Origin: Schlesneria sp.
GTDB taxonomy: Bacteria > Planctomycetota > Planctomycetia > Planctomycetales > Planctomycetaceae
Direction of reading: 5' to 3'
NCBI GenBank assembly: GCA_025353525.1
Contig: JANXOO010001076.1
Location: 1-9,548, forward strand
DNA length: 9,548 nt
Under the pieces are notes generated by a model, which saw only the letters and a program-made list of their open reading frames with translations, had not been told where the DNA came from and ran no database searches. The stretch's first letter is position 1. Each line of letters begins with the position of its first letter. Made by a program: the position numbers and the translations under genes. This document shows positions 6,131-9,548 of this stretch, in pieces.

Positions 6131-9037
6131 TCACTCGCCACCCACTTTGCCATTCCCGTTGACCGGCCCTTCGGACGATTCTGTAGAACCCGGAGCAATC
6201 GGAGTCTCTGCCTCGTTTGAAGGTTCAATTGAAGATTCAGTTGAAGGTTCTTCAACGACAAGATTCGCGGGAATGCAGGCCATACTGACCAGCTTGTCGT
6301 TTTCTTCCAGTCGTATTACTCGAACGCCCTGCGTATTGCGACCGATTTCGTTGATATCCCCGGCGCGAATTCGCTGAATCTTTCCGGTCGACGTTACCAT
6401 CAGGACTTCATCCTGATCCGTGACCGCAAGTATTTTCACTGCGTTCCCGTTGCGTTTTGTCGTTTTGATATCCTTGACGCCCTTGCCGCCACGCTTTTGT
6501 CGCCGGTACTGGTTCGCTGAACCGACCGCGTCATCCGAACCTTCCGCATCTTCTGATTCGGCGTCGTCCGTGGCATTTTCGTCGTCAGCAACTTCCTCGT
6601 CCGGCGATGCCAATTCGTTGTCAGTTGTGCTCAAGGCGACTGCCGCTTCGGTGTCGCCATCCGATACGGCTCCGTCAACAATGCCGGCATCTTCGATCGC
6701 GACACCGCCGACCCCGATTGCCGTTCTTTTGCCGTATCCGTTTTCACATACGGTCAAGAGGCTCATTGACGGATCGGCCAGGATCATGCCGATAAGAACA
6801 TCGTCCTTCTTCAACCGGATTCCTCGAACCCCGGTCGTGTCACGGCCCATACTGCGAGCGTCAGACTGATTGAACCGGATTGCCATTCCACCTTTGGTTC
6901 CCAGCAATACGTCGTCGTTCGGCGAAACGAGCATCGCTTCGATCAGTGCGTCGTTGTCTCGCAAATTGATCGCGATAATCCCGCCCTTCGTTGGTCGTTT
7001 GTACGCCGAAAGAGGTGATTTCTTCACGATGCCGTTCTTCGTCGCCATGATCAGGAAACGCTGGTCGTCGAATTCACGGACCGCCACGCAGGCACTGATT
7101 CGGTCGCCATCGGGCAATGCCAGCAGGTTGACCAAAGCCCGACCCTTGCTGGTGCGCGTCTGCAGTGGAAGGTTGTAGACCTTTTCCCACAAAACCTTCC
7201 CCTTGTCGGTAAAGAACAACAACCAGGCATGTGTGCTGGCAACGAACAGGTGTTCAATGGCGTCTTCGTCGTCCGCTTTGGCCCCGATAATCCCCTTGCC
7301 ACCGCGATTTTGGGCCTGATACGTGTTCAGTGGCATCCGCTTGATGTACCCACGTTGCGACAGCGTAACGACCATTGGTTCTTCGGCGATCAGGTCTTCC
7401 TGATTGATCCCGCTCAGTTCCAGTTCGTTGATTTCCGTTCGGCGTTTGCTGGCATATTTGGCTTTGATCGCCAGCATGTCTTCGCGGACAACGGCACGAA
7501 TGTTTGCCTCGTCTGACAACAGATGCAAATAGCCGAGAATATCGACCAGCAACTTCGAATGCTCGTTGTGCAGTTTTTCCCGTTCGAGGTTCGCAAGTGA
7601 GCCGAGTTGCATCGAAACAATCGCCTCGGCCTGATTCGCCGAAAGCGAATACTCGGGCTTTTCTCCGACTTCGCTCTGGTACATCTCAAACCCGTCATCG
7701 CCCAATGCCCGTTTGATCAGTGGTGCGGGGACCTGAATCAGTTGCAATCGGTCTTTCGCCTCGCTGCGACTCGGCGAATTGCGGATTGTCGCGATCACTT
7801 CGTCGAGGTTGATCTGGGCGATCAGCATCCCTTCGACGGTGTGCTTCCGTTTCCTTGCTTCACCCAGCAAAAATTCGGTCCGGCGGCGAATCACCGTCAC
7901 CCGATGACGGATGAATTCTGCCAGCATTTCCTTCAGGGAAAGCAGTCGGGGCCGATTTCCGACCAGTGCCAGCAGAATGATGCTGACAGTTGACTGCAGT
8001 GGCGAGAACTGGAAGAGCTGATTGAGGACGACTTCCTTGTCTTCGCCCCGTTTGACGGCAATATGCAGGCACGTTTGCCATGAGGGAAGGGTGCGGTCGG
8101 TGAGGTCTGTGACCCGGGCGATCCCCTTGACCCGCTCGTCCTTGATCAGCAGTTCGATCTTTTCACGGATGCGATCCCGTGATTCGAGGTACGGGATCTC
8201 GGTCACCTCGATGATATCGGTATTCTTTTCGGTCAAAAACCGCGTCCGGGCCCGAAGGATGATCGTCGAACGTCCGGTGAGGTACGCTTGGCGAATCCCC
8301 ATTCGCCCACATATCACACCGCCCGTTGGAAAGTCGGGACCAGGAATACATTCGATCAAATCGTCGATCGAGCAATCGGGATCGTCGACCAGCCGCACAG
8401 CCGCATCGCAGACTTCTGCCAGGTTGTGTGGCGGAATGCTCGTCGCCATTCCGACCGCGATTCCATTCGAACCGTTAACGATCATATTCGGAAATCGCGA
8501 TGGCAAAACGACCGGCTCGTCGTTTCGCTGATCATACGTTTTGACGTAATCGACGGTTTCGCGTTTGAGGTCATCGAGCATTTCGGACGCGACTGCTGAG
8601 AGTCGCGCTTCCGTATACCGCATCGCAGCGGGAGGCATTCCCGCGAGCGAGCCGAAGTTCCCCTGTTTGTCGATCAGAACCTCGCGAACGCTCCAGTTTT
8701 GGGCCATGCGCACGAGCGTCGGATAGATCGAGCCATCGCCGTGGGGGTGATAGTTGCCGCTCGTATCGCCGCAGATTTTCGCGCACTTGACGCGACCTGA
8801 ATTCGGGCCCAGATTCAGGTCATTCATTGCCACCAGAATTCGCCGCTGAGACGGCTTGAGGCCATCGCGAACATCGGGCAATGCACGACTGATAATGACG
8901 GACATCGCATACGTAACGTAACTTGTCCGCATCTCGTCCTGAATCGCGATATTCTTTACGCGTTCGTCGCCAACGACGGCTGAAGCAGGATTAACGGGCA
9001 ATTCGGGGTCGTTCGGAGTTCCATCACCAGTAGACAA
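6131..9037 (-). CDS. gyrA: DNA gyrase subunit A
   Basis: GyrA is the DNA breakage-reunion subunit of gyrase, a GyrA2GyrB2 type II topoisomerase that introduces negative supercoils using ATP. The 968-residue protein has the standard core: [20 protein letters not shown] (34-53), [15 protein letters not shown] (54-68), YHPHGD (96-101), and [11 protein letters not shown] with catalytic Tyr141. The C-terminal pinwheel starts near residue 553 and carries the GyrA box QNRGGKG (576-582), which favours GyrA over ParC. It is longer than usual (about 820-880). The excess is an acidic insert at about 773-843 between NGYGKRT and a second box-like QKRGGKG (847-853), plus an acidic Ser/Pro/Glu tail from about 926. 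The residues matching E. coli Ser83 and Asp87 are Gly102 and Pro106. The start is TTG at 9035-9037 with AAGGA 8 bases upstream; an in-frame stop at 9062-9064 excludes a longer form and the first internal Met (36) is too late. gyrB is not in the window. Confidence 0.96.
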   Translation of the reverse strand: MSTGDGTPNDPELPVNPASAVVGDERVKNIAIQDEMRTSYVTYAMSVIISRALPDVRDGLKPSQRRILVAMNDLNLGPNSGRVKCAKICGDTSGNYHPHGDGSIYPTLVRMAQNWSVREVLIDKQGNFGSLAGMPPAAMRYTEARLSAVASEMLDDLKRETVDYVKTYDQRNDEPVVLPSRFPNMIVNGSNGIAVGMATSIPPHNLAEVCDAAVRLVDDPDCSIDDLIECIPGPDFPTGGVICGRMGIRQAYLTGRSTIILRARTRFLTEKNTDIIEVTEIPYLESRDRIREKIELLIKDERVKGIARVTDLTDRTLPSWQTCLHIAVKRGEDKEVVLNQLFQFSPLQSTVSIILLALVGNRPRLLSLKEMLAEFIRHRVTVIRRRTEFLLGEARKRKHTVEGMLIAQINLDEVIATIRNSPSRSEAKDRLQLIQVPAPLIKRALGDDGFEMYQSEVGEKPEYSLSANQAEAIVSMQLGSLANLEREKLHNEHSKLLVDILGYLHLLSDEANIRAVVREDMLAIKAKYASKRRTEINELELSGINQEDLIAEEPMVVTLSQRGYIKRMPLNTYQAQNRGGKGIIGAKADDEDAIEHLFVASTHAWLLFFTDKGKVLWEKVYNLPLQTRTSKGRALVNLLALPDGDRISACVAVREFDDQRFLIMATKNGIVKKSPLSAYKRPTKGGIIAINLRDNDALIEAMLVSPNDDVLLGTKGGMAIRFNQSDARSMGRDTTGVRGIRLKKDDVLIGMILADPSMSLLTVCENGYGKRTAIGVGGVAIEDAGIVDGAVSDGDTEAAVALSTTDNELASPDEEVADDENATDDAESEDAEGSDDAVGSANQYRRQKRGGKGVKDIKTTKRNGNAVKILAVTDQDEVLMVTSTGKIQRIRAGDINEIGRNTQGVRVIRLEENDKLVSMACIPANLVVEEPSTESSIEPSNEAETPIAPGSTESSEGPVNGNGKVGGE
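6217..6252 (-). repeat. Three degenerate 12-bp tandem units in the gyrA C-terminal tail
   Basis: On the plus strand the units TTGAAGGTTCAA, TTGAAGATTCAG and TTGAAGGTTCTT follow each other in register. They encode a four-residue Glu/Ser/Pro-rich repeat near residues 929-940 of GyrA. This suggests the disordered tail grew by local duplication and may vary in length between strains. Confidence 0.6.
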
Positions 9038-9045
9038 TCGAGGGT

Positions 9046-9050
9046 TCCTT
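9046..9050 (-). promoter_or_regulatory. Ribosome binding site supporting the gyrA TTG start
   Basis: AAGGA on the minus strand lies 8 bases before the TTG at 9035-9037. With the in-frame stop at 9062-9064 and no other start codon between, it fixes the gyrA start. Confidence 0.7.
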
Positions 9051-9074
9051 AGGGGATAGTTTCAAGGGAGTCAA

Positions 9075-9103
9075 AGTCTAGTCGATTTGCGGCGAATTCT
9101 CAA
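9075..9103 (-). promoter_or_regulatory. Candidate sigma-70-type promoter of gyrA
   Basis: On the minus strand TTGAGA (9098-9103, 5 of 6 matches to the -35 consensus) and TAGACT (9075-9080, 4 of 6 to the -10) are separated by exactly 17 bases. The predicted transcript start near 9068 gives a leader of about 30 bases that still contains the AAGGA ribosome site. Position, spacing and orientation all agree, but this is consensus matching only. Confidence 0.5.
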
Positions 9104-9429
9104 CGATGTGAGGCCCATTCCATGTCGTCGCCAGGAAGATTATCTGACGGGAAAACAAGCAGAATCTCACTTGGAGCGTCCGGGAAATGGCAAGTCCCGA
9201 TCTTGTGGCGAATGTCGTATTTTGTCTTCCGGCCCAAAGTGGCCATCGACTCACATCGCCTGCGGCCCACGGCCCACGACCAGGCCAAACAAAAGACGTT
9301 ATTGTCGGGCCAACGGCCCATCAACTTGCATTTCTTCAATCAAAGCCCGGAACGTGTCATTGCACGAAAGTACGAATTCCCCGAACGAAATCCCCAGTTT
9401 GATTCACGTTTACAGAGAGCGGTTGTCCT

Positions 9430-9460
9430 TAACAAACAACGCAGTAACAAACAACGCAGT
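9430..9460. repeat. Perfect 15-bp tandem duplication
   Basis: The unit TAACAAACAACGCAG occurs twice without mismatch (9430-9444 and 9445-9459), and the period continues one base into 9460. It is A/C-rich, lies about 400 bases upstream of gyrA and overlaps no gene. It could be slippage or a pair of protein sites. Confidence 0.85.
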
Positions 9461-9502
9461 GAAGCAATTATCAAATCGTTTTTTTTTGCGGATACAGGCG
9501 AG

Positions 9503-9523
9503 CCGAGCGGCGTGAGCCCTCGG
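9503..9523 (+). repeat. Bulged inverted repeat with a GTGA (GNRA-type) loop, likely a dispersed intergenic element
   Basis: CCGAG (9503-9507) pairs with CTCGG (9519-9523) and GGC (9509-9511) with GCC (9516-9518), leaving a single bulged C and a GTGA loop. In RNA, GUGA is a stable GNRA tetraloop. The 3' portion AGCCCTCGGA (9515-9524) recurs exactly at 9539-9548, where the window ends, so a second element may continue outside. It resembles short GC-rich palindromes with a GGCGTGAGCC core that I associate with planctomycete intergenic regions; that link is from memory. No T-run follows the stem on the plus strand. Confidence 0.55.
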
Positions 9524-9548
9524 ACCGAACTGCAGATAAGCCCTCGGA

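Larger units (their letters stand above)
9104..9548. other. Gene-less region upstream of gyrA
   Basis: About 445 bases lie beyond the gyrA promoter with no credible gene. The open frames that cross it have unlikely composition and no recognisable motif. The region has several copies of CGGCCCA within about 9230-9320, a 15-bp tandem duplication (9430-9459), a T9 run (9479-9487) and a bulged hairpin (9503-9523). The next gene may start beyond the right edge, so some of this could be its upstream or downstream region. Confidence 0.6.

Noticed and set aside
6131..9037. Assignment as topoisomerase IV subunit A (ParC)
   Set aside because: A full C-terminal pinwheel with a GyrA box (QNRGGKG) supports GyrA, although a box variant alone is not absolute proof.
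9087..9515. Open plus-strand frame of 142 codons at the right end
   Set aside because: It overlaps the gyrA promoter, has Arg/Ser/Pro/Cys-rich composition typical of chance frames, and includes the tandem repeat and T-run.
9479..9523. Classic intrinsic terminator formed by the T9 run and the nearby hairpin
   Set aside because: On the plus strand the T-run precedes the stem, and on the minus strand the run is of A, so neither orientation has stem followed by U-tract.

Overview
The window looks like an ordinary housekeeping stretch of a bacterial chromosome, most probably from a planctomycete. That assignment is an inference. It rests on the type of N-terminal zinc ribbon fused to a large membrane protein, a GyrA whose active-site neighbourhood differs from the proteobacterial form, TTG starts, loose gene packing, and a short GNRA-looped inverted repeat at the right edge. 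No rRNA, tRNA, CRISPR array, insertion sequence, phage gene or toxin-antitoxin pair was seen.

Layout from left to right. (1) Positions 1-171, minus strand: the first 57 codons of a MoxR-type AAA+ ATPase that runs off the left edge. (2) A divergent intergenic region, then murA (462-1856, plus), the first committed enzyme of peptidoglycan synthesis, with intact catalytic residues and an unusual C-terminal tail. (3) An unrecognised 171-residue protein (1865-2380, minus), tail-to-tail with murA. (4) An RtcB-family RNA ligase (2584-3969, plus), divergent from the unknown gene. (5) A 623-residue polytopic membrane protein with two N-terminal zinc ribbons (3976-5847, minus), tail-to-tail with rtcB. 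(6) A spacer of about 280 bases holding a perfect 13-bp inverted repeat. (7) gyrA (6131-9037, minus), a long DNA gyrase subunit A with a credible promoter and ribosome binding site. (8) A gene-less right end of about 500 bases with a 15-bp tandem duplication, a T9 run and a bulged GNRA hairpin.

The genes do not form one operon. They are mostly arranged as divergent and convergent single genes and serve separate core functions: cell wall precursor synthesis, RNA ligation or repair, and DNA supercoiling, plus one membrane protein of unknown role. The two convergent pairs are separated by only 8 and 6 bases, so transcription must end inside, or run into, the opposing gene.

I did not find a convincing new biological system. 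The points most worth checking are the natural Gly and Pro at the two main quinolone-resistance positions of GyrA, an acidic insert of about 70 residues next to a second GyrA-box-like motif, the unrecognised gene beside rtcB, the double-zinc-ribbon membrane protein, and the repeat-rich right edge.
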